Source: Diabrotica undecimpunctata (lineage: Eukaryota > Arthropoda > Insecta > Coleoptera > Chrysomelidae). From it: a stretch of DNA of 64,000 bases. Of this stretch, positions 21,980 through 32,482 are shown piece by piece. Location: positions 119,299,343 through 119,363,342 of the forward strand of contig NC_092811.1 of the NCBI RefSeq assembly GCF_040954645.1, written 5' to 3'. Position 1 is the stretch's first letter; every line of letters begins with the position of its first letter. Under the pieces are notes generated by a model that was given only the letters and a program-made list of their open reading frames with translations, was not told the origin of the DNA and searched no databases. A program made the translations under genes and the position numbers.

Positions 21980-23399
21980 CTAAATGACATAGAAATCCGA
22001 ACACCCAGTTTAAATGATTTTATTTTAATAAAATTTTGTAAAAGTACTTAATGAACCATAATAAGTAAATGATTAAAATTTCAAAATGATTGCATTGCTT
22101 TAGAGCCCTTTTACCTTTAATAATGTGTGGATGCACCCCGATGTGTTACGCATTCTCCAACGCGCCTATGCATGCTTCTGATCAGGTGGTCAATGTCCTC
22201 TTGTGGTATCTCATTCCAGTCAACCACTAACTCCCCTCGAAGTGCTTGTAGAGTCTGAGGAGGACGTTGCAAATTGGGCAATCTCCTACCCATCATATCC
22301 CACACGTGCTCAATTGGGGATAAGTCGGGAGATCTTGGTGGCCATGCTAACAATGTGACATCATTATGTTGAAAGAAGTTTATTGTGACTCTTGCAACAT
22401 GTGGTCGGGCATTATCTTGTTGGAAAGTTGGATTTGCCAGGGTGTCAAGATAGGGTAAAAGGTGGGGTTCTAGAACTTCTTGGATATAACGCTGCGCGTT
22501 CATGTTACCTCTGATGAAGATTAAAGGTGACCTGGAACCATAAGCTATAGCACCATAAACCATAACTCGAACAGTGTGATGAACATGTCTTTCAACAAAA
22601 AACTGTGGATTCCTCCTTTCACCACGTCGCCTTCTAACCCTCGCTCGACCATCGTGCATGCCTAAACAAAATCGAGACTCGTCACTAAAGACAATACTGT
22701 TCCATTCCTGATTCCAGAGTGACCATTCTCTGCACCACTAAAGGCGATTACGGCGGTGTTCTGTAGTTAAAGGGAGGACCCACTGTGGTTGGTATGAAAA
22801 CAGGCCAAAACTTCTCATTCGTCGGTAAACACTTCGCATGCCAATAGGTCTTCCGTGTTCTGCAAACCATTCATTTGCAATGGAGCTGGTAGTGGAGAAA
22901 CGGTCTTTTAAGGCCAATAATCTTAGGCGGCGATCTTCACGGTCTCTTGTTCTACGACGGCGTTCAGTGCCCCTTGCTCTTTGCGTACAGCCTTCTTAAA
23001 GCCATGCCTGACAACACCTAACCACGGTGTCTACACTCCTTTGCACTCTAACTGCAACTTCCCGAAAAGAAAGTCCAGCTTCCCGAAGTCCCATTATACG
23101 CCCCTATCAAACTCACTAAGTTGACGAAATCGTACAGGTCTCCGTACTCTAGGCATCGTAACCAATCGTAAAGAACGTCAAGAACCACAATCCGCCAAAT
23201 TTGGATCTTTACTGCGGCTGAAATATTTATTTTTAGATTGTTAGTGAATTTAAAAACAAAAAGTATAAAAACAGGAATCTTCAACTGATAAGGCTAAAAA
23301 CTTTATTACTTGTTTTTTTCAGTAAGATAAATAAATTACACCAAATTCTATTGAAATAAAATCATTTAAATAGGGTGTTCGGATTTCTATGTCACTTAG
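21980..23399 (-). mobile_element. Tc1-like transposon with ~55-bp TIRs
   Basis: Left end CTAAATGACATAGAAATCCG; the right end is the reverse complement of CTAAGTGACATAGAAATCCG. TA flanks both ends (21978-21979 and 23400-23401). The TIRs continue for about 55 bases through GAACACCC and TTTAAATGATTTTATTT with a few mismatches. Length 1420 bp, standard for a Tc1-like element. The transposase is on the minus strand. Confidence 0.92.
22117..23156 (-). pseudogene. Tc1-like transposase, DD34E, frameshifted
   Basis: It starts near 23156 with MPRVRRPVRFRQLSEFDR and continues, after a frameshift near 23100, into LREAGLSFREVAVRVQRSVD (paired-type HTH). Then come REDRRLRLLALKDRFSTTSS and IVFSDESRFCLG (first Asp). 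The main open part (22117-22659) carries QQDNARPHVARV (second Asp) and WPPRSPDLSPIEHVWDMMGR with the catalytic Glu. There are 34 residues between the second Asp and the Glu, the Tc1 spacing. Stops near 22735 and 23000 and the frameshift inactivate it. The C terminus (RGASTHY) appears complete. Confidence 0.9.
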
Positions 23400-23510
23400 T
23401 ATATAAATAGTTTTGTCCAAATGTAGGCATAATGATGTCTTAATTATAATTTTTTCGATGAAATAAGTTACACAAATGTATAAGGATAGAGTAATTGTTT
23501 CATCATGATG

Positions 23511-24931
23511 TTAACCCTCAACTACTATCTTGGGGTCACATTTGACCCCAGAACTTGAAATTTCGTGCGCCACTGGTAGACAGTTTGGCAAACGACCTTG
23601 TTATTCCATTTCATCATCATCATCATCCAGCCTTCATTTATCACGTCCACTGCTGGATATAGGCCTCCCTTAAACTCCCCCATTATTTGCGATTTTGTGC
23701 TCTTTGTTGCCAATACCGATACGCCTGATGTCGTCAGCCCAACGTGTAGGTGGTCTTCCTCTACTACGTTTGTCTGCTCTTGGCCTCCAATGAGTAATTT
23801 TACTCGTCCATCGTGAGTCATGCATTCTCGCTACATGGCCTGCCCAATTCCATTAAGTTCCATTCTATGCGTTCCACAACATCAGCAATACTCGTCCTTC
23901 TTCGCAGATCTTCGTTTCTTATTCGATCCCGCAACGTCAATCCCAGTATAGATCGTTCCATTCGTCTCTGTGCCACTCTCAATTTCGAAGCCGTAGTCTT
24001 GGTTAGAGTCATAGTTTCCGCCCCATAGGTCATGACCGGTAATGCGCATGGGTCAAATACTTTTCTTTTGAGGCTAATTGGTATGTTGGCCCTAAATTTG
24101 TCTCGCAGTTTTCCAAAGGCTGCCCACGCTAAAGTAATTCGTCTTTGGATTTCGCATGTTTGGTTATCCCTGCTGATTCTTATTTCGTGGCCCAAATACG
24201 TATATTTCTCCACCAGTTCTACCACTTTCCTTTGAATAGTTAAATGATTATTAGGGACCATATTTGTCATAAACTTAGTTTTGGACAAATTCATTCTAAG
24301 GCCCACTTTCGAACGTGCAAAGTCCAATTCATTTAACATATCTGTGGCTTCTCCTAAATAATCTGTGATATGGACAATGTCATCTGCGAAACGGAGATGG
24401 TTAAGTTGTTCGCCTTCTATTATTACTCCTCTGTGGTCCCAATTGACCACCTTAAAGGCATACTCTAATTCCGTTATGAATAATTTCGGTGACAGTGTAT
24501 CTCCTTGTCCTATCCCACGTTTAATTTTTATTACGAAGATACCAGCGATTGCTTTTAGTAATTTGGTATTCCATAAATGGATATTGCTAATAAACAGTCA
24601 CATTATTTTTCACGCAGCTTATCCTGGGGTTAGAAAAAATCGATCGGATTTTGTTTAAGAGCTGGGAATCAGTCTTATAAATGAACATTTAGAACGAAGA
24701 TTCGCAATGCCAGATTTGTCTAGAGATTACGCTCGATAATTTCCAAAGCATTAGAGAATAATATTACTCATCAAGATCAGACTAGAACAGAAAGGCTAAT
24801 TGTAAGACGTAGATGCTACTTGTGTCCCAGAGATAAGGATAACAAACATTCCACATTTTGCTGAGAATTTCATAAGACCATTTGCAAAACACATTCACTT
24901 CCTGTAGTATCCTGTACTATGTGCAAAGAAT
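23511..24931 (+). pseudogene. piggyBac-like remnant split by a LINE
   Basis: The left piece begins TTAACCCTCAACTACTATCT at about 23511, matching the TTAA plus CCCT terminus of piggyBac elements. After the inserted LINE (23610-24566) the + strand encodes a transposase C terminus: ELGISLINEHLERRFAMP, then the cysteine-rich domain RRRCYLCPRDKDNKHSTFC, TICKTHSLPVVSCTMCKE and a stop at about 24929-24931. The Cys/His spacing is that of the piggyBac DNA-binding RING/PHD-like finger. Two in-frame stops and the loss of the DDD catalytic core make it dead. The right terminal repeat was not located. Confidence 0.7.
23610..24566 (-). mobile_element. 5'-truncated LINE with (GAT)n tail
   Basis: Inserted in the piggyBac remnant with an 8-bp TSD, TATTCCAT, at 23602-23609 and 24567-24574. 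The minus-strand frame reads GDTLSPKLFITELEYAFK, LRFADDIVHITDYLGEATDM (motif C, FADD), NLSKTKFMTNM, VEKYTYLGHEIRISRDN, ALPVMTYGAETMTLTKTTAS and MERSILGLTLRDRIRNED. After a frameshift near 23820 it continues RVKLLIGGQEQTNVVEEDHL toward a (GAT)n tail. A second copy of the same 3' region lies at 40127-40497. Confidence 0.85.
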
Positions 24932-25639
24932 AGATAAACACTTACAGGTTGTTCAAATATTTTTGTCAAATATTTGGTTACTCTATTATGACTTTCTTTT
25001 GTATTAGGTTAAGACTATAAACTACTTTTTAGAAAATAAACCGTTAATTTCAATTTAAGATATTTTTTATATAATAATAAGTTATTTTTGGTCAAAATCT
25101 CTTTTAAAATTTTTATTATAGCATCATAATGTTCTTGACATAAAATTTAAGTTTCCAAAAAATCTTAGAGAAGAGTGTAATGACAAACTGTAGTGCTTAT
25201 CTGTGAAATAATTATTGAACAATATAGACTCATATATCTTATCTAAACGCAAAAAGTACAATTTTTAAAAATAAAAGAACAACCTAAAAATTATTACGAA
25301 AACTATAATTCCGCATTTTCCACAAACCATTGTTCAGAAACCCAACAACAGGAGTTACAAACCGTGTTTCAAATGTTATTTCTCCGTCAAGAGGAAACAG
25401 TTTTCATTGTCGAGCCTATACACTGAATGTGACTACAGCCGATGTTTACCTTCTCCTCGAAATCCTGTGTGTAAACTATTAGAGCTTTGTTCCTAACCGC
25501 ATTCAGTGAGGCTGTTGGCAAACTCCTCGCCAGGAATATTATATGGGATTTACAGGATACCTTTCATCTACAATGTTTTATATACGAGGAGTGCTTAATA
25601 AAAATACATTTTTTAATTCATATTAGTCAGTGGATTATT

Positions 25640-25642
<3 letters not shown>

Positions 25643-25699
<57 letters not shown>
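25643..25699. repeat. (TA)n microsatellite
   Basis: An uninterrupted TA run of about 57 bases followed by ATGTAAATGAGGATATCGGT. In this window TA runs occur both as LINE tails and as free microsatellites. Here neither neighbour is an identified LINE. Confidence 0.95.
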
Positions 25700-25700
<1 letters not shown>

Positions 25701-25762
25701 GTAAATGAGGATATCGGTCAAGGAGAAATAAAAATGAAAAAACTATTTTAATCTGTTAATAG

Positions 25763-25798
25763 AAAACGTTTCGAGCAGTATTTCTGCCCTTCTTCAGT
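25763..25798 (-). ncRNA. Candidate hammerhead-ribozyme core
   Basis: On the minus strand: CTGAAGA (fits CUGANGA), a hairpin with arms GGGCAG and CTGCTC, then GAAACGTTTTC. That is the conserved order of a hammerhead core (CUGANGA, stem II, GAAA), with a partly palindromic AAACGTTT after it. Hammerhead motifs of this kind are known from Penelope-like retroelements. I could not close stems I and III or point to the cleavage site, so activity is unproven. Confidence 0.4.
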
Positions 25799-26027
25799 AG
25801 GTACTAATGATTGTAAAGTCATATAAAGATGTCAAACAATGTCAAATGCATAGGTTTAGGTGTTAGAATATACATTTAAAAATTACAACAAAATACAGTA
25901 AAAAACACATTATTTTTTTCTAAATTCTCTATCTAAAACAAACAAGTTTTTTCTAAATTTATACAAACGTTAAAAAGCCACACAAATGTCACAGTATGTT
26001 AACAAGAAAACAATACAATATGATATA

Positions 26028-28381
26028 ATCGTTTTCATCGTTCTTGGCGTGTGCGTGTAAAAACACTTGCAATAAGTTGTTTCATCTGTCTTTCCTTGTC
26101 TAAGCTCGATTCGTTTACCTCCTCCAGTGGCGGAACAAAATGTAGCATGTCAAACGAAATAATAATTATAAAAGAAAATTATAAATTATTTTTCATTAAA
26201 TTTCTAATAACGGAATATACGTATAAATTGCGAAGAAGTATTTTTCTAGCTTGCAGTACAATAGGACAGGATATAACGAAAAGTACATTTTAAAAGGATT
26301 TTGAAATATACCCAAAAAAGTGTTAATTATTTAACCCACTTTAATTAAAAAATGATACAGATTTTTTAAGTTTTAAGCACTGTAGCGAATTCTGAACTGT
26401 TACAACGTACTGACCTTGATTAATTAGCTAATCAGTCAGCATCTTCACTGCAACTTCTTATCATTGGAATCTTCCGCCAAATCGATAATAATCCTACTTT
26501 CATTTTCATCATATGTGACCATTTTTGCCCAGTCATCCTAAATTAATTTTTCAGTATGGTTAACACAACTCGCCCACACTGCAGGTGTTGCCTCAGCTAA
26601 TGCATCGCCCCAAACTTTTTTCACTGTTTCATCTCCACGTCCATGTTCTCCAATATGACGATCATAGTATTGTTTAGAAATGCCCCAGACCAACTCAATC
26701 GGATTATATTGACAGTGATATGGAGGCAATTTCAAAACCTGATGACCATGTTCTTGGAGTAGCTCGTCTATAACGTACCTGGTATTTTGTGGTTTATTCT
26801 GGGACAAAGACTCAATAGCTCTGTCTTGCCCAAATCGTCGTCAAAAATTATTTTTTTCGCTCGTAACCATTCTTGTAAGTCCGATTTTTTCCAACTGGCA
26901 TTCGGTAACTTTTCTATTAAAGAGCTATGGTATGAGGCATTATCCATAATAATTAGAGATGGTTCCTCCAACATTGGTATCAGCTTTTCGGAGACCCACT
27001 TTTTAAAAGACTCTTTATCCATAGAATCATGATAGTCTGCACTCTTCGATTTCGTAGAAAGCAGTAATCCAGCATCTTTAACAAATCTTTGCCTACTTCC
27101 GGCATATAAAACAACAAAGCGTTTACCTGTATTTTCGTGTCCTTTTCTGATGCTTTTCACACAGTCATCTTGCCAAGTGCGTTTATATGCCCCTTTTAGG
27201 AATATCCATGTTTCATCTAAAAAAACGAACTGAAGTGGGCTTGGACTTATAAAATTTTTCATATAATGCCTCAAAAAATACAGTCGTTTGGAGACAATAC
27301 ATGGTTTCTCACATAGCACTCGTCTACTATTTTCTAGTTTGTATGAAAACCCACAATTTTTCATAAGACGCCATAAACTTGTATCAGAACCGTCATAGAG
27401 ATGCTTGTTTCTTAATTGTGTATTTAGAACTTTAATTGTAACGTGCTCTCCTTTTGCTTTCATGCCATACAGTACATTTCTAATCTCTCCTTTTATAGTA
27501 TCGCTGACATCATTAGTCTTTTTTTTTGTACATTACGTGACTCTCCTGGTGTAGTAAGAGCTGTCCCTGTCTTGTATTCACTCTTTATTCTTGTCACTGT
27601 GCGAAGACTGATTCTCAAAGCGTCCGCTACTCGTTCATGTACCGATGATAACGAAAGCAAAGGTCCGTTGTTTTCTTTTTATTTTTTAAAATACTCCAAT
27701 AAATGAACTACACATTGTCGCATTTCTCCTGTTATCGTTTTTCCCGGCATTTTTTTTATTAAATAGAAAAATTAATTATTCACAACAAAAAATAATAAGT
27801 AAAACTGTTCGAAACAAATTCCAAAAATGACTGACTAAAATCGACTAAAACAACATAAAATATCAATGCTAATTGCTACAATTATAAACCTATTAGCCAG
27901 CTCATTCAAGAACAATGCCACAAGTCATTATTGCAATGGGTATCGGAAGAGAGAGAGTTAATTTATAATAAACTGGAAGTTTTAAGGTGTCGAGAGTATT
28001 ATTTAATGTAATGGAATTCCACACAGTAAGAGCTCAAACTATTAATTAATTAAAAACTGTTTACTTATAAAAACTATTTCATCAGCTACTTCAAACCTGC
28101 ACAGATCAGGGTAACATGTTAAAAAAAACACGTCACTGCCAGCTATCTGTATTCGTAAAGAGGTCGAACTAATCACCGACACCGTATCGGTCAAACGCAT
28201 CGGTGTTATTGCTACAATACTGGGAGACGTGAGTGGTCTCTTCGTTCCCTTCTCATCGCACTTTAACATGACGAACGTGACTCGCACAATTGAATTACGC
28301 ATCTGTGTATCAAAGAGAGACGAATATTAAAAATTCCGTAGTATGTTATTTCCGGCACACGCCAAGAACGATGAAAACGAG
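26028..28381 (-). mobile_element. 2.35-kb Tc1/mariner-superfamily transposon with perfect 25-bp TIRs
   Basis: A 25-base stretch beginning CGTTTTCATCGTTCTTGGCG at 26030 is repeated perfectly in inverse at 28355-28379. TA lies just outside (26026-26027 and 28382-28383) if one mismatched base pair at each tip is included. The transposase remnant is central and minus strand, with long non-coding flanks of about 0.5 and 0.6 kb. The perfect TIRs contrast with a broken transposase. Confidence 0.88.
26538..27750 (-). pseudogene. Transposase with ~81-residue D2-E spacing (DD82E/Sailor-like)
   Basis: A start near 27750 reads MPGKTITGEMRQCVVHLLEY. A stop follows, then an HTH-like stretch VHERVADALRISLRTVTRIK. 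The main frame (26768-27463) has FVFLDETWIFLKGAYKRTW (first Asp), KRFVVLYAGSRQRFV, KSADYHDSMDKESFKKWVSE and LIIMDNASYHSS (second Asp). A frameshift near 26800 joins it to RYVIDELLQEHGHQVLKLPP and YNPIELVWGISKQYYD (Glu). I count about 81 residues between the second Asp and the Glu, far longer than the 34 of Tc1; the frameshift makes this uncertain by one or two. From memory this fits the DD82E (Sailor) group. Confidence 0.8.
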
Positions 28382-29089
28382 TATATAATATTTCTGTTCT
28401 ATCTCTGATGTAAAATATAACGAAACGTGAATCCAGGAGAAAAAGTAACTTGTTTTAATTAGAGATTAAGCACACAATTAAAAAAAAATTAAAAAGGCAT
28501 GGAAAGTTAACTTTATTATTAGAGACACCAAAGAAATTTAAAAAAGCAACTTTTAACAGATAGGGCTCGACTATTGCGAAAAGAAAAACAAAAATTAATA
28601 TGGCTTCCTACATATGGAAATCAGACTTTGTATGAAAAATCATCTGGATAAAAAAGTTACTCAGTAAAGCAGGACAGAAAAGAAAAGTCAAATTTTTATA
28701 AATCTGAATTAAAAAGGAAGGTTTGTGAAAATATATAGTTACAGATGACCACTGACCACGAAATTGTGTTGGGGAACCTAGAATTACGTGAATGTTAATG
28801 AAATGTAGCGTGGTATGAAATTATTTAACTCACTATGAGGTTCCTTTTGGAACAGATTTTACATCGGATGTGATGTGTGAAGATGACTGAAGTTCTCGTT
28901 GAAATGAATATGAGGGATTGAGTTTAGAAATATCGATGTAGAACCGATGGTAGCTACTTTTAACTCATAGAGGACAAAAACCGAAAATTTAGGCCATGTC
29001 TTGATCGGATTTGGGTGTACATAAGTTGAGTATGAATTATAACATTTAACTAGCAGTTTAAGGATTATTTAACAGCAAGCAGTGATAAA
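28382..29089. other. Non-coding stretch, probably Penelope 3' flank
   Basis: No gene recognised. The right part probably includes the 3' untranslated end of the Penelope-like element that follows on the minus strand. Confidence 0.35.
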
Positions 29090-30796
29090 TGATGCTGAGA
29101 TTATTAATGTCTGTACGTCTGTTCATGGAGTTTTTTCCCTTAATATGTGACACATTTCCAGGAAGGATCTCTTATAGAAATTATCCTCAGTTCCTAGAGA
29201 TTTAATATTCTCAAAGTTGATTTGGTGGTTAAGAGAGATAGAGTGGGTACTAAGAGCACAAGAGTTTTTGTTGCATCTGATATCGCTTTAATGAGATATA
29301 ACACGTCCTTAAAGGGTTCTTTTTGTTTGGCCAATATACTTCAAATGACAGTCTTTGCATGGGATGTTGTATCATCATCATAAGTGGCTCGACAATCCGT
29401 TGTGGATCTTGGCCTGCTCACAAAGAAGTCGCCACTCCTGTCGATTCCTGGCAACTTCCCTCCATCTTCTAACCCCTAGAATCTGTAGGTCTTCTTCCAC
29501 ATCATCAATCCATCTCATTCGTGGTCGTCCTCTGCTTCTTGTGCCCTCTGGTTGTGAAAATGTTAATCTCATGGGATGTTGTATACTACATTTGATTTCT
29601 CCCTATAGGTGTTTTAGTATGTGAAAAGAGATTTCTAACTGTTTTGCAATTTTTGATGCTTATTTTAGTAGATAAGGGTTTAAACAATTTAGTAAGTTTC
29701 TCTGTAACCTGTGGAAAATAGGGTAATGAGCAATATCTAGGAATCGACTCAGATGTGGATACCTCATCAAGGTGGAGTTCATTGTTGTCAAGTATGGTAT
29801 TATGAAAATCTCCCACATTGGTATAGGTCGGTTCAAGTAAGGACCTAGCAGTGGAAAAAAGATATCTATTAATAAGAAAAGTTGAATAAGAATTCTCAAT
29901 TAATATAGTTTTGATTAACTGAGTGGCTTCCCTTTGGTATAAAGGATGTGACAACTTATGAGTCCTTTATGCTAATCCCTATATGGGGATGTGTTTGAAT
30001 CTTTTAGAATGAAAGGAATAATAATTAAGGAAGCGATTGCTAGCAACGCTCTTTCTAAACCATTTGGTTCTTAGGATGCTGTCAACACCTCGTACAATTA
30101 ACATGTCAAGGAACGGAATGGTTTTATTTATCTCCATCTCGCATGTTAACTGCAAGTGGGGATTGTATTCATTGAAAACAGAAAGGTTGTGAGTAATTTG
30201 TTCAGTGGGTATGGCCAGGATCAGGTCGTCAACAAACCCCTTAATGAAAGGAATATTGTAATCCAAGTGACTGACTAGAAACCAACCAGAAAAAGAAGAT
30301 TCCACAGGGGTACCAAAAATCTGTAGGTAAAATCTATCATTAAACACCAGATAGTTGGTGTCAAACACCAACTTGATGAGTTCCACGAAAGTTTCCCATC
30401 CAAAAGAACAGTGAGGTTGGATTTGATTCCAGTGATTATGTAAAGAGATAAGCACAACAGGTAACGGTAAGTTGGTGAAGAGAGACACTACATCAAAACT
30501 TACTACTTGGAACCCTAAAGGTAGTTGGAAGTTATTGATAAAATCACTAAACTTGAAGGAGCCTGAGATATTGATATCGTTATAATGGTTATATGCTGTT
30601 GAAAGTATATTAGTCAAAAAACGTGCAATGTTGCAATTAGGAGAATTAATGGATGATACTATGGGACGCATGCACAGTTGAGGTTTGTGGATTTTAGAGA
30701 AACAGTAAAATCTCGGAGAGATGTAATTGTAATTATTGAGGGATTTGGCTACAACATCAGTGATAAAATTGGATCTTTTTAAATTCGAAAGATCCA
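29090..30796 (-). pseudogene. Penelope-like retroelement (RT plus GIY-YIG)
   Basis: Minus-strand RT from about 30790: YISPRFYCFSKIHKPQLCMR, PIVSSINSPNCNIARFLTNI, VVSFDVVSLFTNLPLPVVLI, YLQIFGTPVESSFSGW and FIKGFVDDLILAIP, with the FVDD catalytic motif. After stops near 29977 it continues (29586-29954), and then, past an inserted LINE tail, into VYNIPCKDCHLKYIGQTKRT. That is the CxxC plus GIY-YIG endonuclease signature of Penelope elements. The tail SLGTEDNFYKRSFLEMCHIL ends near 29125. The N-terminal RT is truncated, and multiple stops make it inactive. The PLE ORF has no terminal repeats that I can see. Confidence 0.85.
29373..29569 (-). mobile_element. LINE 3' terminal fragment with (GAT)n tail, 15-bp TSD
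   Basis: Inserted in the GIY-YIG region with a perfect 15-bp TSD, CATGGGATGTTGTAT (29358-29372 and 29570-29584). The minus strand encodes RLTFSQPEGTRSRGRPRMRW, then RRWREVARNRQEWRLLCEQA. It ends GGATTGTCGAGCCACTTATG and GATGAT. This is the same family as 51140-51935 and 39050-39275. It is only 197 bp, an extreme 5' truncation. Confidence 0.93.
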
Positions 30797-30922
30797 ATTT
30801 TCCACCTAGTTTGATCGCTATGATCACTACTCCGTCGTCGCCAGGGGATTTGTTATTTTTTATTTCTAAAAGTGCCGTTTTTATTTCGTATGGAGTTATT
30901 TCTGGCAATAATTCTGATACCT
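30797..30922 (-). pseudogene. LINE linker fragment fused in frame to the Penelope RT
   Basis: Minus-strand NQVSELLPEITPYEIKTALL, then EIKNNKSPGDDGVVIIAIKL, is the conserved start of an APE-LINE RT region. It runs without a stop straight into the Penelope RT at about 30796, forming one 333-codon open frame (29979-30980). The fusion is an insertion scar; I see no reason to think it is expressed. The 5' side of this LINE fragment is displaced by the insertion at 30938-33167. Confidence 0.7.
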
Positions 30923-30963
30923 GGTTTAACAGTATTATATATATACAAGGATTTCCACAGTTT

Positions 30964-32376
30964 TCACTGTATTCCTTCACTCAACCGTTTTCTCCAATTT
31001 TTCCTGTTTAGCCAGTCCCCTTCCTGTAGGTTTCTTCTACTCATTGCTTCGTTCACTTCATCTCTGAAAGATCTTCGGGGTCTGCCTCTCTTTCTTCTTC
31101 CTATCGGGCTCCACTCTGTTATTCTATTTATCCACCGATTTTGGTCTGCTCTTCTGACATGTCCGTACCAGGTTAACCTCTTCTGTTCGATGTAGTCTAT
31201 TATGTCGGAGTTCATTCCCATTCTCCTCTTAATCTCCATGTTATTTATTCTATCTCTTCTTGTTACTCTGCAGCTTCTCCTTAGGAATTCCATCTCTGTT
31301 GCTCTTATTTTGTTTTTGGTTTTCTTATTTATTGTCCAATTTTCACAGCCATAAGTGAAGATACTTCTTGTCATGGTATTATATATTTTTTTCTTTATTT
31401 TCATGCTGATATTCTTATCCCATAGTACCGGGTTCAATTTTCGTATGCCGTCTCTTGTTTGTCCTAGTCTATTTTTTATATCTTCCTCTGTTGTTCCTTT
31501 GTTTGATATTATGAAACCTAAATACTTATACTTGTCTGTTCCATTGATTTGTTTACCTTCGTCTATTTCCAGCTGTTTTATTTCTGTATTCTCCGTTGTT
31601 AGGCATTCAGTTTTCTTTAGGTTTATTTCCATCCCATTCTTTGTATATTCCTGCTCCAGTTTTCTCATCATAAAACTGAGGTCATCCTCGTCTTGTGCGA
31701 TCACTATTTGGTCGTCGGCAAAACTTAGCGTATATAGATATCCGTTCCTTACTGGTATACCTATTCCTTCGCACTTTCTTTTCCATGGTTTTAGGGTTTT
31801 TTCCAGGAATATTTTGAACAGGGTGGGGGATGTGGAGCAACCCTGTAATAGTCCCTTTGTCGTCTTAAATGGACTGCATATTCTATTGCCCGTTTTGATA
31901 GCTACTTCGTTATTCTTGTAGAGTGCTTTTACCGCGTTTATTAATCTTCGTGGAACTTTGATGTCTTCCATTGCTTCCCATAGCTTGGTTCTAGGTATTG
32001 AGTCATATGCCTTCTTAAGATCAACAAAAGCCAGATGGACGGATCTATTTTTGGCCATTCTTTTTTCTATTAGTTGTTCGACCGTGTAAATGTGATCTAA
32101 GCATGCTTTCCCCGCTGTGAAACCTGCCTGGTCTTCTCCGATTTTATCTTGTATATATATTTCTAATTTTTCCTTTATAGTCTTTCCATACAGTCTGCCT
32201 ATAGACGATATAATGCTGATTCCCCGATAGTTTTCGCAGTTTTTTCTATTTCCTTTCTTGTATATTGATGTCATATATGCTTGGGTCCATTCTACCGGTA
32301 AGTCTTCTCCATTCAGTGCTCTCTCAAACATTTTATGTATCATACGGAATAACTTTTCCGATCCGTTTTTTATCAA
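30964..32376 (-). CDS. LINE reverse transcriptase ORF (470 aa)
   Basis: Uninterrupted RT and C-terminal region of the (TA)-tailed LINE. It carries MTSIYKKGNRKNCENYRGIS (about residues 30-49), IGEDQAGFTAGKACLDHIYT, HLAFVDLKKAYDSIPRTKLW (motif A), TTKGLLQGCSTSPTLFKIFL (motif B) and YTLSFADDQIVIAQDEDD (motif C, FADD). The tail has VLWDKNISMKIKKKIYNTMT, IFTYGCENWTINKKTKN and LTWYGHVRRADQNRWINRI. The first Met is inside the native ORF; upstream coding (linker, 32483-32851, and degenerate endonuclease) is in other frames. The RT itself looks undamaged, but the endonuclease is broken. Confidence 0.9.
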   Translation of the reverse strand: MIKNGSEKLFRMIHKMFERALNGEDLPVEWTQAYMTSIYKKGNRKNCENYRGISIISSIGRLYGKTIKEKLEIYIQDKIGEDQAGFTAGKACLDHIYTVEQLIEKRMAKNRSVHLAFVDLKKAYDSIPRTKLWEAMEDIKVPRRLINAVKALYKNNEVAIKTGNRICSPFKTTKGLLQGCSTSPTLFKIFLEKTLKPWKRKCEGIGIPVRNGYLYTLSFADDQIVIAQDEDDLSFMMRKLEQEYTKNGMEINLKKTECLTTENTEIKQLEIDEGKQINGTDKYKYLGFIISNKGTTEEDIKNRLGQTRDGIRKLNPVLWDKNISMKIKKKIYNTMTRSIFTYGCENWTINKKTKNKIRATEMEFLRRSCRVTRRDRINNMEIKRRMGMNSDIIDYIEQKRLTWYGHVRRADQNRWINRITEWSPIGRRKRGRPRRSFRDEVNEAMSRRNLQEGDWLNRKNWRKRLSEGIQ

Positions 32377-32482
32377 TTCATTTGGTATTCCGCCAGGACC
32401 TTCTGCTTTTTTGTTCTTTAGAGTTTTGATCGTTCTTTTTACCTCAGCTAGGCTTAATTCGCCATGACTCTGAATTTCTCGT

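Larger units (their letters stand above)
24932..26027. other. Non-coding stretch, no gene recognised
   Basis: AT-rich sequence containing the (TA)n tract at 25643-25699 and, on the minus strand, a hammerhead-like core at about 25763-25798. Open frames here run through the microsatellite and are not genes. Confidence 0.45.

Noticed and set aside
25487..25699. Open frame ending in a run of Tyr-Ile repeats
   Set aside because: Its C-terminal half is the (TA)n microsatellite read as codons; no protein motif upstream.
30872..31921. Long + strand open frames over 30872-31195 and 31355-31921
   Set aside because: Antisense shadows of the LINE RT ORF on the minus strand; no motifs of their own.
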